Assembly (NCBI GenBank): GCA_003529325.1
Contig: DPVW01000176.1
Coordinates: 23,930 to 31,011 of the forward strand
Source: Candidatus Latescibacterota bacterium
Lineage (GTDB): Bacteria > Latescibacterota > UBA2968 > UBA8231
Length of the DNA: 7,082 nt
Direction of reading: 5' to 3'
In this document: positions 6,062 through 7,082 of the stretch, piece after piece
Numbering within the stretch: position 1 is the stretch's first letter
Layout of the letters: each line of letters opens with the position of its first letter
Made by a program: the position numbers and the translations under genes
Notes under the pieces: model-generated
What the model saw: only the letters and a program-made list of their open reading frames with translations
What the model was told of the DNA's origin: nothing
Databases searched by the model: none

Positions 6062-7082
6062 CGCCGCAGCAGAACTCGACCGAGGCCGATCAGTTCATCC
6101 CAATCCGAGCGATCCCAGCGCCAGAGCAATGCCGTCACGACGACCCAGAAGAGGATGGCGGCGATGACGAGGCGTAGCGCCGGAGAGCCTTGCCAACCAA
6201 GGGTGACTGAAAGGCTGGTGGCGGCGGCCAGCAACGACACCACACTCACTCGGCCGAGGCGGGCCCAGGGCAACACGACCCGCCACGACTGCCCAAGGGA
6301 TCTGGCAAGGAGAGTGACAAGGACGGCGACCTGTCCCCATGTGGCCAGTACCGTGGCCACCGCGGGGCCCAACAGCGCCCACTGTGCGTGTGCTGGTAAC
6401 AGGGCCTGCACGAAAAACAGGCTGAGTGCGACGTTGACACAGAGATCACCCAGTGATCCATACAACGCCCAGGTTGCTCTCCCTGTGCCCACCAGAATGG
6501 GATTGTAGACAGCACAGCGCAGTGGCAGGGCGAGTAGGAAAATGCGAAAGACTTCGGTAGTACGGGAATATTCGGCGGGCAGGTACAACTCGATCACGGT
6601 CTCAGCATGCACATAGAGGAAAAAGAACAGGGGCAGAATCAACAGGGCGAGGCGTCCGACGGCTCCACGAAACAACTCGGCCACCGCATCAAGCTGCCCT
6701 GCAGCGGTTAGGCGACTCACCTCGGGTACGAGAACGGTGACCACAGCGGCCAACATCAGACTCACCGGTACTTCGATGGCACCCACATGATACAGCGCCA
6801 GATCAGCTGTCCCGAGAAATGTGAGCACCACCATACGATCGACAGCACGAGAGAGGCTGCCAACCGCATCGTTGAGACCGATACGACTCGCATACCCAAG
6901 CAACGTACCGACGCCAGACATGGAGAGGGTGCCGGGCGAACCCATGCTGAGTGCGAGGGCGAGCCAACCAACACCACAACGACCAGCACCGATGGCGGAC
7001 AGCGACCATAACGTCTCTCGTATCCCCCAGTCCAGACCGTAAGCCAGTACTGCGATTGCGACGAGGCCGACGGCACCAACCA
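6046..7082 (-). CDS. Polysaccharide/oligosaccharide flippase (Wzx/MATE-like), C-terminal part (5' end cut by window edge)
   Basis: The frame is open from the right edge, giving 344 visible residues. An internal Met at 6945 is not the real start, because the frame continues without a stop to 7082 with hydrophobic sequence such as VGLVAIAVLAYGLDWG. About nine or ten hydrophobic segments are seen. The stretch YASRIGLNDAVGSLSRAVDR followed by MVVLTFLGTADLALYHVG matches the start of the second six-helix half of polysaccharide-biosynthesis flippases (MOP superfamily). Later PVSLMLAAVVTVLVPEVSRL and the loop AEYSRTTEVFRIF fit the same family. Such proteins move lipid-linked glycan precursors across the cytoplasmic membrane. 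By comparison with the usual length of about 450-500 residues, roughly the first third is missing; this is inference. It ends in a charged tail and overlaps the TPR membrane protein by GTGA, which suggests a common operon for envelope glycan assembly or protein glycosylation. The substrate cannot be told from sequence. Confidence 0.85.
   Translation of the reverse strand, partial: VGAVGLVAIAVLAYGLDWGIRETLWSLSAIGAGRCGVGWLALALSMGSPGTLSMSGVGTLLGYASRIGLNDAVGSLSRAVDRMVVLTFLGTADLALYHVGAIEVPVSLMLAAVVTVLVPEVSRLTAAGQLDAVAELFRGAVGRLALLILPLFFFLYVHAETVIELYLPAEYSRTTEVFRIFLLALPLRCAVYNPILVGTGRATWALYGSLGDLCVNVALSLFFVQALLPAHAQWALLGPAVATVLATWGQVAVLVTLLARSLGQSWRVVLPWARLGRVSVVSLLAAATSLSVTLGWQGSPALRLVIAAILFWVVVTALLWRWDRSDWDELIGLGRVLLRREGVS

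Noticed and set aside
6046..6945. Flippase as a complete 299-residue protein starting at the Met at 6945
   Set aside because: The same frame continues upstream without a stop to the window edge with membrane-type sequence, and family members are much longer, so the gene is simply truncated by the edge.

Overview
All genes in this 7.1 kb window lie on the minus strand, so transcription runs from position 7082 toward 1. The sequence is GC-rich (roughly 60% by eye) and tightly packed. Three of the five gene junctions are 4-base stop/start overlaps, and two genes start with GTG. This is a bacterial chromosomal segment. The gene set (Gram-negative-style Asd, a PGM-like putative homoserine kinase, a bacterial TMTC-like TPR membrane protein) does not identify the phylum. 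An uncultivated environmental lineage is plausible, but that is inference. I saw no mobile element, CRISPR array, tRNA or rRNA.

Module 1 (7082 to 3485), envelope glycan genes: the C-terminal two thirds of a Wzx/MATE-type polysaccharide flippase (right edge truncated) overlaps by GTGA an 854-residue membrane protein. That protein has a GT-C/TMTC-like multi-spanning N-terminal half and 13 TPR repeats. The overlap suggests one transcript and linked roles in moving and transferring lipid-linked sugars at the cytoplasmic membrane.

A 125-bp gap (3360-3484) with no clear terminator or promoter separates the modules.

Module 2 (3359 to 1), aspartate-to-threonine pathway: a 155-residue uncharacterised conserved protein overlaps homoserine dehydrogenase (hom) by ATGA. 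hom overlaps by GTGA a phosphoglycerate-mutase-like protein of the 'proposed homoserine kinase' type. That gene is followed after 38 bp by the 5' part of aspartate-semialdehyde dehydrogenase (asd, truncated by the left edge). Together these would convert aspartyl phosphate to aspartate semialdehyde (Asd), then homoserine (Hom), then O-phosphohomoserine (the PGM-like protein). Threonine synthase and aspartate kinase are not in view.

The most interesting points are the alkaline-phosphatase-superfamily protein standing where a GHMP-type ThrB would be expected, the unknown His-rich protein coupled to hom, the flippase/GT-C-TPR pair, and a 13-codon mini-ORF that exactly bridges the kinase stop and the asd start.
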